DNA of 32,859 nucleotides from Actinomycetota bacterium (GTDB taxonomy: Bacteria; Actinomycetota; Acidimicrobiia; Acidimicrobiales; Ilumatobacteraceae), in assembly GCA_009927375.1 (NCBI GenBank), contig RFNE01000279.1, positions 1 through 32,859 on the forward strand, read 5' to 3'. The notes beneath the pieces are model-generated. The model saw nothing but the letters and a program-made list of their open reading frames with translations, was not told where the DNA came from and made no database searches. A program made the position numbers and the translations under genes. Position 1 is the first letter of the stretch. Each line of letters begins with the position of its first letter. This document shows positions 9,076 to 18,325 of this stretch, in pieces.

Positions 9076-10398
9076 ATGAAGGCAACATCGATTCGCAAGG
9101 CACTCGTTCTGACGAGCGCCGTCCTGGGTCTTTCCGTCACGTTGACGGCAGTCCTCTCGGTTTCGCACACGTCGACGGCAATGGCGGCAACAGTCGTCCA
9201 GTTGCCCCAGCGCGGAGACAGCGGTCCAGAAGTTGTTCGCCTGCAACAGGCAATCGTCGCCCGCGGTTTCACTCTCGTCGGCGGCGTCACCGGAGAGTTC
9301 AACGGTCAGACGGTCGCGGCACTTCGCTCGCTGCAGAAGGTCGCTGGCTTCAAGGCAACTGGTTCGCTCGACGAGCGCACCGCGAAGTTCCTCGGTCTCG
9401 TCGACGTTGCCCCAATTGCTGCGAACGCCCTCCCGTCGGTTGGGATGTCGGGTGACACGGTCTGGTCGCTCCAGCAGGCGCTGATCAATGCGGGTACGCC
9501 GGTCAAGGGTGGCGCTGACGGAAAGTTCGGTCTCGCGACCACGATTGCCCTCGGCAAGTTTCAGTCTGCTCGTGGCCTGAAGGTCACCAAGACCCTCGAC
9601 GAGGCCACCGCGATTGCGCTCGGTCTGCTTCCGGCACCAGCCCCGGCAAAGGTGACCGCTTCGACGAAGGCCGCTGCAGCGGCCCCAGTGCAGACCCAGA
9701 CCGCAGCTGCAGCCGCACCTGCAACTATCACGATCGACACCCTTCCGGTGCGCGGTCAGAAGTCCGAAGCCGTTCGCCTCGCGCAGCAGTCGTTGGTGAA
9801 TGCCGGCGTTGAAGTAAAGGGTGGCGCAGACGGCGTGTTCGGTGTGGCAACGACCATCGCAATCACCAAGTTCCAGGAGCTCCGCGGTCTCAACCAAACG
9901 GGCGCACTTGATGTCAACACGGCCTCGGCCCTCGGCCTCATCCCGTCACTCGAGGAGCTCGGACTTCCTTCACTCAAGGTCTTCCCAATGCAGGGACGTT
10001 GCAACTTCTCCGACACGTGGGGCCAGGCGCGCTCGGGCGGCCGCTCGCACGAGGGAACCGACGTCATTGGACCGAAGGGTCTCGCACTCTACGCAGTCGT
10101 CGACGGCGTGATCACCAAGACGTATGTCGGTGCGGCGAACGGTGGAACGGCACTTCGACTCACTGCTCCTGATGGCACCTACTTCTACTACGCCCACCTC
10201 GATTCCTTCGCTCCAGGAATCGCTGCTGGGGTCCCAGTTCGCGCAGGTCAGATCGTCGGTTTCAGTGGAGACACTGGCAACGCCGGCACCCCTCACCTGC
10301 ACTTCGAGGTTCACCCACGCGGTGGTGCGGCAGTGAACCCTTACCCGATCCTCAAGGCCGTCGACGCATGTTCAGTGACCGAGGTGCTCCCCCAGTAA
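9076..10398 (+). CDS. Secreted cell-wall hydrolase: three peptidoglycan-binding repeats plus M23 metallopeptidase
   Basis: Probably cleaves peptidoglycan cross-bridges outside the cell. Residues 1-38 are a Sec signal (cleavage near AMAA). Three PG_binding_1 repeats follow, at about 42-105, 112-180 and 222-287 (each with a G..G.FG..T..A...FQ...GL pattern), separated by an Ala/Pro/Thr-rich linker before the third. The M23 (LytM/lysostaphin-like) domain covers about 310-430 and has the full zinc set: HEGTD (His325, Asp329) and HLH (His407, His409), plus YAHL and GNAGTPHLHFEVHPRG. Start ATG 9076 has AAGGGAG upstream; the track's 9043 start is an extension. The gene is intact with highly expressed-type codons, and ends in a terminator shared with the opposing gene. 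Confidence 0.93.
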   Translation: MKATSIRKALVLTSAVLGLSVTLTAVLSVSHTSTAMAATVVQLPQRGDSGPEVVRLQQAIVARGFTLVGGVTGEFNGQTVAALRSLQKVAGFKATGSLDERTAKFLGLVDVAPIAANALPSVGMSGDTVWSLQQALINAGTPVKGGADGKFGLATTIALGKFQSARGLKVTKTLDEATAIALGLLPAPAPAKVTASTKAAAAAPVQTQTAAAAAPATITIDTLPVRGQKSEAVRLAQQSLVNAGVEVKGGADGVFGVATTIAITKFQELRGLNQTGALDVNTASALGLIPSLEELGLPSLKVFPMQGRCNFSDTWGQARSGGRSHEGTDVIGPKGLALYAVVDGVITKTYVGAANGGTALRLTAPDGTYFYYAHLDSFAPGIAAGVPVRAGQIVGFSGDTGNAGTPHLHFEVHPRGGAAVNPYPILKAVDACSVTEVLPQ

Positions 10399-10412
10399 CT
10401 GACAGCGGCGAT

Positions 10413-10471
10413 GAGGTAGTCCGGGCAGTGACGATGTGAGAACCATCACTGCTCGGACTATCTCACTTTTT
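10413..10471. terminator. Rho-independent terminator shared by convergent genes
   Basis: A 19-bp stem, GAGGTAGTCCGGGCAGTGA paired with TCACTGCTCGGACTATCTC (two G-U pairs in RNA), has a 14-base loop and is followed by ACTTTTT. It starts 14 bases after the M23 gene stop. On the other strand the phosphatase stop codon lies in the same T/A run. Confidence 0.85.
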
Positions 10472-11146
10472 AGCGGGTTCGCGAAGAATGTGCGATGTGC
10501 TCGAGATCGCTGAGATTCTCGAGGCTGAAGGTGTATCCGTCCCCAAGTCGAATGGCGCGAATCGTGGTGATGCTTGCATGCCCGATGATGAATCGCTCCC
10601 ACTCCCACGGTGTCGCGGAAGACCCAGGAAGTGACAAACGAGGACACTGTTCGTTCCAGCATGCGCAACAAAGGCAATCTTTTCGCCGGGATTCTCAATG
10701 TGCCACAGCGGAAGCTCACCCTCGATGCGGTGGATGCCTCGGTTCGCGAGAAACTCAGTGGCTCCGGCATGGATACGGGCGACAAAGTCACGTACCGGTT
10801 CGCCGCCCTCAAGACCATGCCATCGATCGGCGGCGTTGCGCTTCAATTCTTGGCGGTACGCCTTGATCGTCACTTCCGACGGGGCGCCATGCCACGCAGG
10901 TTCCCTGATCTCCTCGAGAAAGGGCTCGATTACTTCGGGTCGCGATTGCTTCGCGAGGAGCGGTGCAGCAGTCTGACGTGTACGCAGGAGCGGGGAAACA
11001 TAGACGTGGTCGAGGTGCTCTTCAGCTAGCCGCTCACCGAGGCGCTCCGCCTGTTCGAAACCTCGTTTCGTGAGCGGCGGGTTGACGATGCTCAATCCGT
11101 CCTTTACCCACTCGGGTTCAGCGTGACGAATGAGGAGAAATTCCAC
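10470..11146 (-). CDS. Histidine phosphatase (phosphoglycerate mutase) family protein, one frameshift
   Basis: Phosphatase or mutase that forms a phosphohistidine. The RHG-type motif LIRHAEP (His8) opens the protein; TRQTAAPLL and FVAHAGTNSVLVCHFLGLP supply the second catalytic histidine. The substrate cannot be told from sequence. A single base missing near 10608 switches the track ORF into a false tail. The other frame continues WEWERFIIGHASITTIRAIR to a TAA at 10470, giving 225 residues. The GTG start at 11146 lies 6 bases after TAGTCT (leaderless type). It is monocistronic, downstream of the lipoprotein gene, and convergent with the M23 gene. Confidence 0.87.
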
Positions 11147-11152
11147 GGTTGC

Positions 11153-11158
11153 AGACTA
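11153..11158 (-). promoter_or_regulatory. Leaderless -10 (TAGTCT) of the histidine phosphatase gene
   Basis: Minus-strand TAGTCT, 6 bases (GCAACC), then the GTG start at 11146. No Shine-Dalgarno and no -35 are recognised. Confidence 0.5.
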
Positions 11159-11195
11159 CTCAACGCCCCTTCACAGATGCTGTATCGCAGGTTCT

Positions 11196-11908
11196 TCAGT
11201 CGACACACGAAGCGATTGCATCGATGACGAAGGCGTCGTATTGGGCGTCGTTCACCGGTGTGGTCGATTCCGCGGCCACGAGCAATGCAGTACCAACGCA
11301 AAGGGCCTGATCATCCGAAATCTTCTCCCCGACTTGATCCGCCACGTAATAGCCATACGCCCGAAGTGCGCTCTCTTCGGTATCGAAATCAGAAGACGAC
11401 TCTGTGAAGGAATTTGGATCGATATTGCCGATCGGAGTGGGAAGAGTGGTCGCCCCAGCAACTTCCCGGGTGGGCAATGCCTTGAGCTCGGTCTTACAAG
11501 ACGATGCGAAGAATTCCCGAAGATCAGTCATCGCCTCGATCGTTTCCGAACGGCCAAGACCTGTAGCGACTGGGCTACGAGTGGATCGGAATCGGCAATC
11601 GAGGTGTCCCATGAGATCGCCTGCAGCGCAATCGACACCTCCGAGTACGCCCGTTCGGCGCGTTCCAACGATGCCGAAATCGAGTCCGGAGCCACCTCTC
11701 TCATCCTCGAGAGCGAAAGCAACAGCACAGACATCGTGCTTTGTAACTGGCGGGGTGTGGTCTTGGAGAAGTCTTCAAAGGCGGTTCCCGTTGCCACGAT
11801 GCTCGATTCGAATTCAGGTCCGAAGGCACACGTTGCGGTCGAAGAGCTCGTCTCACCGCACGACGCCAAGCCGAGACTCAGCACCACGCACGCAATGAGC
11901 CTCTTCAT
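11196..11908 (-). CDS. Predicted lipoprotein of unknown function, one frameshift
   Basis: I do not recognise a family. Residues 1-17 form a lipoprotein signal (MKRLIACVVLSLGLASC) with lipobox LASC, then a Ser/Thr-rich linker. The body is largely helical with few further cysteines (SSCKTELKALP, the final IASCVD). The start ATG overlaps the stop of the upstream ABC exporter gene (ATGA), so it is probably co-translated with it and may be an accessory of that exporter. The track ORFs 11528-11929 and 11196-11612 join near 11553 (LQVL.../...SETIEAMTDLREF) if one base is restored, giving 237 residues. Confidence 0.75.
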
Positions 11909-13692
11909 GAGGTAGTCGCACTCAACCATGACTCATACATCGCCGAATATGCGCCTCCATGGGCGAGGAGTTGAGCGTGCGTTCCCTGTTCTACGATTCG
12001 CCCGCCTTCGAACATGATGACACGGTCAGCTCGAGCAGCGGTCGACAATCGATGCGCTACCGAAATGGTTGTCCGCCCGCGCGCAACGCGTTCGAATGTT
12101 CTGGCCATACGAACCTCGGTCTCTGCGTCGACCGAACTGGTCGCCTCATCGAGCACGAGGATTGACGGTGATGCGATGAACGCCCTCGCGAGTGCCACCA
12201 ATTGCCGCTCACCGGCCGAGAGGGACGACCCTCGCTGTCCAACCGGCGTGTCGATTCCCTTCGACAACGAAGCAAGCCAGTCACTCAACGAAGTTCCTCG
12301 AACGTGGCGACGACGTCCTGTCGCGTTGCATTTGGGTCTGCGAAGACGAGGTTTTCACCGATGGTGGTGGCGAACAAGAAAGGTTCCTGTGGCACGACAA
12401 CTAGCCGGGAGCGCAAATCTGCGTTTGCAACGCGACGAAGGTCCACTCCTCCGACGCTGACCGTTCCAATTTGAGGGTCGACCAACCGCGAGATGAGCCT
12501 CGCGAGCGTGGTCTTTCCGGATCCTGACGGACCGACGAAAGCGACGTGCTCACCCGGTGCGATCAACAAGTTGATGTCAGTGAGCACCGGCTCATCGTTC
12601 TCGTCGTCGCCGCGGGAGCGGTAGGAGAAGGTGACGTTCCGAACGTCCACACCGAGACTTCCCGTTGGTAGTGGCAACGGACGCGAAGACTCTTCCGGCC
12701 CAATTGGGGTATCGAGCACCGAGATCACCCGTCTCAGTCCCGCTACCGCACTTTGGGTTTGATCGATGGTTTCGGTGAATTCTGCGATTGGTTCGAGAAA
12801 GCGATAGGTCAGAAACACGAAACCGACGAGTGCACCTGCGGTGATACCCGAACCTGGTCCGAGCGCGATTCCGGTCCCAATGACCGAAGCAACGGTCAAC
12901 GTTGCGAAAACCTCACCTGACGGGAAGAGAAACGCGCCTATGACTCCAGCCCGAATATTCGCCTTCGCCCTCACCCCGATGCTCTTCAATGTTCTTGAGA
13001 GAAACGTGTCGACGGCGCCGTACGCCTGAATGGTCTCAACCCCGGCGAATATCTCTCCGACGTCGGCTAGGAGATCCGCATTCTTCTCTCTGCTCTTCGT
13101 ATGGGCCGCGACAAGATGGCGCTGAACGGTTCGTAGGACCAAGACCAGTGGAGCCGACACGAGAAACGCAACCACGGCAAGGCGCCAATCGAACGCCACC
13201 ATGACTATTGCGACGACCAGCATTGGGACCCATCGAGCAACAAGGCAAGACCGCCCCACGAGAAGAACCTTGTGAGCGTTCAATGTCACTCGTTACCCGC
13301 GATACAAGGGCACCACGCTTTTCCTCGTTGTGGTCCGCGAGGCTCAGTCGGTGAATGTGATCGAACAACCTCACCCTCATGGCAAAGAGCCCACGTTCTG
13401 CTCGCGTACCCAATCGCGCAGTGGCGAGACGAAGAGTGACGGACGAGACGAAGACCGACGCAAGACCCGCCACGCACAACGTCGTCACGAACCCAGTCCT
13501 CATGGATCCCCCAACGAAGCCGTGGTCGATGATCTGACGAAGCAAAATGGGGATGACGAGTCGCGATCCGGTTCCGAGGAGGGCCAAGACGACCGTCAGA
13601 CCGAGACCACTCCGAAGATCCGGAGCGATGTCAACGCCCTGTTTGATGATTGCGGTGGACGTCGAGAGCGAGGGTCGTGAAGCGTCACTCAT
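11905..13692 (-). CDS. ABC exporter half-transporter with canonical ATP site (heterodimer partner 2; three frameshifts)
   Basis: Type IV exporter half: transmembrane domain at residues ~1-320 (LRSGLGLTVVLALLG, SRVTSDIERS, GVETIQAYGA), then the nucleotide-binding domain. Walker A is GPSGSGKTT, Q-loop VVVPQEPFLF, signature LSAGERQLVALARAF, Walker B with catalytic glutamate LVLDEATSSVD, and H-loop SVAHRLST. The signature is a variant (LSAGE), while the Walker B glutamate and switch histidine are intact. Start ATG 13692 sits inside the end of the upstream half-transporter gene. Deletions near 13272, 13223 and 12290 fragment it. Restored length is 596 residues. The substrate is not readable. Confidence 0.88.
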
Positions 13693-15434
13693 GTGACTTC
13701 CTGTCGCTTTCATAGCTTTCGATGAGCAGGCGGTAGTCGTCCGACCGGCGAAGCAAGTCTTCGTGTGCACCGATGTCTTGAATTACCCCATGCTCTATGT
13801 GGATCACCTTCGTGGCGACGGCGACCGTCGAGGGGCGCGATGCGACGATCAGGCAGGAGAGGTAGTCCTTTTCGCGTAACCGTCGGATGATGTTCTGCTC
13901 GGTCGTCGGATCGAGCGCACTCGTCGTGTCATCGATGAGCAAAAGTGTCGGGTTCTTGTACAACGCCCGAGCAAGAGCAATCCGTTGGCGCTGACCACCG
14001 CTCAACGACACACCACGCTCCCCAACGATCGTGTCAACCCCATCAGGCAGCGAATCGACAAATCCATCGGCATCAGCTGTTCGTAGCGCGGATCGAAGGC
14101 GCTCTCCGTCTATGGGTTGTCCGAGGCTCACATTCTCGGCGATGGAGCCCGACAACAAGAATGCCTCCTGGAAGACGAAGGCCGGCTCGCTCGACGACCA
14201 CAACACCTCTCCGCTCTCTGGTGACAGGAGGCCACCGGCCACTCTCAACAGCGTTGACTTCCCAGATCCTGTTCGCCCGACGATGGCGACAATTTCACCG
14301 CTGCGCACATCCAGGGACACATTCGAAAGGGCCGCTGATGACGCCCCTGGAAATACATAGGTGCAATCACGAACTTCGATCACCTTCTGACTTGAGTCGA
14401 TCTTTCGTGGAACCTTTCGCTCAAGAATGGGTTCGTCGAGGATCTCGGACACGCGCTTCCAACCGCTCGCGGAATGAGGAACTTCGCTCAACACGTAACC
14501 GATGATCCTCAGGGGAAAAATCAGGAGCGTGAACAGATAGATGAAGCTCGACAGTTCGCCGAGAGTCATCGCACCTGCGGCGACCCGGTGTGCCCCGATC
14601 AGAATCAGGATCACGTTGAATGACGCTGGGACGAAGTCCAACAACGCCTCGAAGGTCGATCGTGCGTAGACCGCCCGAATTCGGGCGTCCCTCAACCGAC
14701 CAGAAATCGTCGACAGTCTTCGAGTTTCACGGTCTTCGGCTCCGAAAACTTTGACCACCAAGACACCTTCGAAGCTCTCGTGAACGGCTTCGGATAGTGC
14801 CCCTAGTTCATGCTGGGCACGATCGTAAAAACATCGATCCGCTTCTGGTACCCCACGTTGAGGAGCAGCAGACAAGGGATCAGGAGCAACGCCACGAGCC
14901 CGAGCGGAATGTCGACGATGACGAGCCAGACACCACTCGTCACAACGAGGACGAGGACGGACGTGCTGAATGGCAGTGGTGCCAGGACCCCAACGGTTGC
15001 ATCGACATCAACACCGACGCGGGAAACGAGGTCTCCGGTCATTTGCCTACCGTGCCACTGGGCCGGCTGCTTCATCACCTTCGTTGCAACCGCTTGGGAG
15101 ACTTTGGCCGCAACATTCCACTCCGTCACGCCTGCAAACGAGCGACGAACGACCACACCAACGGCGCGCGTCAAACCAATCCCGACAATGAGGGCCCCGC
15201 CGGTGATGAAGCGGGAAGAAGCGATCGATCCGGAATCGAAGTACGCGATGATGACGTTGTCGATCGTCCAGCCAACAGCGAAGCTCGACGCCACCGTGCA
15301 AAGGCGTAGACCGCAGCACCACACACGGCAATTCCAAAGGACTTGGGCTCATATCGGACCAGTACTTTGAGCAGCGAAAACGCCTGTTTCAATCGAGACG
15401 ACATTGCTAGCGGCGGAGATGCGATGTCTGTCAC
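13685..15434 (-). CDS. ABC exporter half-transporter with degenerate ATP site (heterodimer partner 1; two frameshifts)
   Basis: First gene of the exporter pair. A six-helix transmembrane domain (to about residue 330) precedes the ATPase. Walker A GRTGSGKST and a canonical signature LSGGQRQRIALARAL are present. The Walker B reads LLLIDDTTSALD, with Asp where the catalytic Glu is expected, and the H-loop reads VASRPST, with Ser for His. This is the usual division of labour in heterodimeric exporters such as TM287/288: this subunit's LSGGQ completes the active site of the partner. GTG start 15434 lies 6 bases after TACACT. Deletions near 15301 and in a T-run at 14827-14831 split it; restored length 583 residues. 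Confidence 0.88.
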
Positions 15435-15440
15435 GCAAAG

Positions 15441-15446
15441 AGTGTA
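15441..15446 (-). promoter_or_regulatory. Leaderless -10 (TACACT) of the ABC exporter operon
   Basis: Minus-strand TACACT, 6 bases (CTTTGC), then GTG at 15434. It drives exporter subunit 1, exporter subunit 2 and the lipoprotein. The divergent -10 for the plus-strand gene is 23 bases away. Confidence 0.5.
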
Positions 15447-15469
15447 TTAGACGACTTCATTGGCGTCGT

Positions 15470-15475
15470 TACACT
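15470..15475 (+). promoter_or_regulatory. Leaderless -10 (TACACT) of the small membrane-protein gene
   Basis: TACACT, then TCCCTC (6 bases), then GTG at 15482. The identical hexamer and spacing drive the divergent exporter gene. It also decides the start of the downstream gene against the longer ORF in the track. Confidence 0.5.
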
Positions 15476-15481
15476 TCCCTC

Positions 15482-16003
15482 GTGAACCTCAAGCAAACGT
15501 TGACGCGAAGTGCAATCGTCTTCTTCGTATTGCTCACCACCGCAATGTGGATTTATGCATTCGTTTTCTCACCTCGCGAAGCGGTCAACCGAATCGCCGA
15601 CAAAGAGTGGCAGCAGCGCGCCGAAGAAATCTGCTCCCAGGCGAATGACGAACGAGGAAAGCTCGCCGATTATCGACTGATTTCTTCGGCCGGAAAAGAT
15701 GCCTTGTCACAGCGTGCCGACATCGTGGAGGAGGCGACCACGATCCTCGCTCGCATGGTCGACGAAATAGCGCTGGTCTCGCCAGGTGACGCGAAGGGAC
15801 AGGCGCTCGTGCCGCTGTGGATCGCGGACTATCGCACATATCTGAACGATCGACTCGACTACGTCGCGCAGCTTCGCTCAGGGCAGAACGAGCCCTTCAG
15901 CGAGACGATGACCGAGGGTCTTCCACTCTCAGAAAAGATCTCGACCTTTGCAGCGGACAACAGAATGCCGAGTTGCAAAGCCCCAATCGACTTGTCAGTC
16001 TGA
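15482..16003 (+). CDS. Membrane-anchored protein of unknown function
   Basis: I do not recognise a family. From GTG 15482 (VNLKQTLTRSA) the protein is 173 residues, with one N-terminal transmembrane segment (about 10-31, AIVFFVLLTTAMWIYAFVF) and a helical, charged extracytoplasmic part (EWQQRAEEICSQANDER, ILARMVDEIALVSPGD). Two cysteines (in EEICSQ and MPSCKAP) could form a disulfide. The track start at 15404 would add 26 residues of unlikely sequence; the leaderless -10 supports 15482. The last 9 bases overlap the convergent acetyltransferase gene. Confidence 0.78.
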   Translation: MNLKQTLTRSAIVFFVLLTTAMWIYAFVFSPREAVNRIADKEWQQRAEEICSQANDERGKLADYRLISSAGKDALSQRADIVEEATTILARMVDEIALVSPGDAKGQALVPLWIADYRTYLNDRLDYVAQLRSGQNEPFSETMTEGLPLSEKISTFAADNRMPSCKAPIDLSV

Positions 16004-16647
16004 CGTTCCAACAAGGAACTCAGTCGGTGGAACCCACTGATCATTCGCATCGCGAATTCGAATGATGCGAGCAGGATTGCCGACTGCCACGCAATAATCG
16101 GGCAGATCCTTAGTCACAACTGATTGAGCTCCAACTGCGACATGGCGACCGATGGTGACGCCTGGGAGAACCACAGAACCGTGTCCGAGCCACGACCCTG
16201 CACCGATTCGAACGCCCTCTCCGGCTGGGTCTGCAGCGAGATTGGACGCGATGAATCTGTGTAGCCGTGATTCTGATCAGTGATGTACACGTTGTGACCC
16301 GTCCACACATCATCTTCGATCACGATTGAAAGGTGTCCGACGATTCCGCTCCCCCTGCCGATGAGCACACGATCACCAATAGATACGACTGGGTCGGAAA
16401 AGCATTCCTGGCCCGGCATCATTCCGGCCGACAGAGCGACATTGGATCCAATCATCGTGTCAGTTCCGATGCGAATGTATTTCTCCCCGAAGATGGTTGT
16501 CTGAGGAAACATGATGATGCTTCGTTGTCCGAACGAACCGAACTTGCGACCTTGGGCCGTATGAGGACCGATGGCTCCATAGAGCGAGAGCCAAGCCCAG
16601 ACGCGTCGTGCCGCCCACTCTGAGAAGCGGTGCAATCGTCGTCTCAC
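15995..16647 (-). CDS. Left-handed beta-helix acetyltransferase (hexapeptide family), one frameshift
   Basis: O- or N-acyltransferase with hexapeptide repeats (SNVALSAGMMPGQ, IGDRVLIGRGSGIVGHLSIVIEDD, then GVRIGAGSWLGHGSVVLPGVTIG and the CoA-binding GAQSVVTKDLPDYCVAVGNPARIIR). It resembles sugar or colanic-acid acetyltransferases, so a role in surface polysaccharide is plausible, but the acceptor is unknown. The track ORF is out of frame after about 16234. Restoring one base gives the expected C-terminal turns and a TGA at 15995, 217 residues. GTG 16647 is chosen because TAGATT lies 7 bases upstream; the track begins at a TTG three codons earlier. Confidence 0.88.
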
Positions 16648-16654
16648 CCGAAAC

Positions 16655-16660
16655 AATCTA
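16655..16660 (-). promoter_or_regulatory. Leaderless -10 (TAGATT) of the acetyltransferase gene
   Basis: Minus-strand TAGATT, 7 bases, then GTG at 16647. It lies only 4 bases from the panB -10 on the opposite strand. Confidence 0.42.
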
Positions 16661-16664
16661 CCGT

Positions 16665-16670
16665 TAGCCT
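16665..16670 (+). promoter_or_regulatory. Leaderless -10 (TAGCCT) of panB
   Basis: TAGCCT, then GATTTC (6 bases), then GTG at 16677. No Shine-Dalgarno. This fixes the panB start, which the ORF track misses because of the frameshift. Confidence 0.5.
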
Positions 16671-16676
16671 GATTTC

Positions 16677-17475
16677 GTGCGTCCGCGAGTCACCGCTCCC
16701 GTCGTTCGTTCACGCAAGGGTGTCGCTCCTCCGCTGACCATGATCACCGCCGTACGACGCGACCTTTGCCCGAATCGTCGATGAATCCGGAGTCGACATG
16801 ATTCTCGTCGGCGACTCGGTTGGATCCGTCGTCCAAGGCGTAGGCACCACGATTCCCGTCACGATCGAGGAGATGGAGTATCACGTTCGTCTCGTCGCCC
16901 GAGCGAATCCAAAGGCGCTCATCGTCGGCGATCTGCCCTTCGGCTCGTATCACGTGAACAGCGAACAAGGGGTTCGTAGTGCGATCCAGTTGATCAAGGC
17001 TGGAGCGTCGGCAGTCAAGCTCGAAGGTGGCACGACGATGTATGACACCATCGCCGCTATTTGTCGTGTTGACATCCCCGTCATGGGCCACATTGGACTG
17101 ACGCCTCAGAGCTATCACCGGATGGGTGGACACAAGGTCCAGGGACGTGACTTCGAAGGTCGAGATCGCATCCTCGAGGATGCCAAGAGCGTTGATGCCG
17201 CTGGCGCATTTGCGACGGTGATTGAGGGTGTACCAACCGATTTGGCGCGTGAAATCACGAATGCAATCACCATTCCAACGATCGGTATTGGTGCCGGACC
17301 ACACACGGATGGTCAGGTACTCGTTCTTCACGACATCCTTGGTCTGAGTTCGAACCCGCCTTCCTTTGCTCGAAGTTATGCCAGTGTTCGTGACATCGCC
17401 CTCGGCGCCTGCACTCAATTCGTCCACGCGGTCCATGAGAGACAGTGGCCGGATTCTCAACATTCATTCGACTGA
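16677..17475 (+). CDS. panB: 3-methyl-2-oxobutanoate hydroxymethyltransferase (ketopantoate hydroxymethyltransferase), one frameshift
   Basis: First step of pantothenate/CoA synthesis: adds a hydroxymethyl group from 5,10-methylene-THF to alpha-ketoisovalerate. Motifs: MITAYDATFARIVDESG, ILVGDSVG, GDLPFGSYHV, VKLEGG, GHIGLTPQSYH and GIGAGPHTDGQVLVLHD. The start is GTG 16677 (VRPRVTAPVVRSRKG). One extra G near 16753 (ACCGCC-G-TACGAC) breaks the frame, so the track begins only at 16798. Corrected length is about 265 residues, normal for PanB. panC follows 4 bases after the stop, so the two form a pantothenate operon. Confidence 0.93.
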
Positions 17476-17479
17476 TCTC

Positions 17480-18313
17480 GTGGACGTCATCTCTGACATT
17501 CGCCAGTTTCGTGAATGGCGCTCGACCCTCAACCAAACAACGTCAGTTGCACTCGTTCCAACCATGGGCGCACTGCACGAAGGGCATGCAAGCCTCATTC
17601 GAGACGCAGCATCGACGGCGACTGAAACGGTGGTCAGCATCTTTGTCAACAGGATCCAGTTCAACGACGCTGCGGACTATGCCAAGTATCCCAAGACGCT
17701 GGACGCGGACCTCGAGATCGCAGCCGCTGCTGGATCGACTGTCGTATTCGTTCCGAAGGAGGAAGAGATCGGTCCACTTCTCCAAGGAGCGCCGATGAGG
17801 GCCGGCGCAATCGGAACCTTGTGGGAGGGTGCGGACCGACCGGGACACTTTGACGGCGTGCTCACCGTCGTCAACCAACTCTTCTCCATCGTCCAACCGT
17901 CACGTGCTCGGTTTGGGGAGAAGGATCGGCAACAGCTCACGATCATCACACAGTGGGCTCGTAAAGCGTGGAGTGGTCTCGTCATCGATCATGGTCCGAC
18001 CGTTCGCGACGAAGATGGATTGGCACTCTCGAGCCGCAACCGTCGACTTTCACCTAGTGGCCGAAAAGAAGCCCTTTCCATCAATCGCTCCCTTCGCGCG
18101 ATCGCCACACTCCATGGATCCGGGAATAATGCTGTGGGCGAACTCCTTGATCACGGTCGATCGTTGTTATCACCCGAACTCGACGTGCACTACCTCGCGA
18201 TCGTCGACAGTGAGACGCTGAACCCGATTGACGAGGCTCGATTTGGTTCGATAGTCCTCATCGCCGCTTCCGTTGACGGGGTCCGACTGCTCGACAATCT
18301 CGAACTTTCCTGA
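17480..18313 (+). CDS. panC: Pantothenate synthetase
   Basis: Condenses pantoate with beta-alanine using ATP. Motifs: VPTMGALHEGHASLIRDA (HIGH-like ATP site), YPKTLDADL, GVLTVVNQLFSIVQPSRARFGEKD (FGEKD is the KMSKS-region counterpart) and DEDGLALSSRN. GTG 17480 gives MDVISDIRQFREW, the usual PanC beginning; the track's 17366 start lies inside panB. The common FVNPLQF segment reads FVNRIQFN here, a substitution next to the active site. No Shine-Dalgarno is seen, so re-initiation after panB is likely. Intact, 277 residues. Confidence 0.92.
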   Translation: MDVISDIRQFREWRSTLNQTTSVALVPTMGALHEGHASLIRDAASTATETVVSIFVNRIQFNDAADYAKYPKTLDADLEIAAAAGSTVVFVPKEEEIGPLLQGAPMRAGAIGTLWEGADRPGHFDGVLTVVNQLFSIVQPSRARFGEKDRQQLTIITQWARKAWSGLVIDHGPTVRDEDGLALSSRNRRLSPSGRKEALSINRSLRAIATLHGSGNNAVGELLDHGRSLLSPELDVHYLAIVDSETLNPIDEARFGSIVLIAASVDGVRLLDNLELS

Positions 18314-18325
18314 CCACTCAACTCG

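Noticed and set aside
4092-15434. Calling the split liv, ctaA and ABC exporter genes pseudogenes
   Set aside because: All catalytic motifs are preserved and each needs only single-base repairs; the same pattern affects essential genes throughout.
15404-15481. The longer start of the 199-residue ORF in the track
   Set aside because: It would run through the divergent promoter region and add arginine-rich sequence; the leaderless GTG at 15482 gives a clean membrane anchor.
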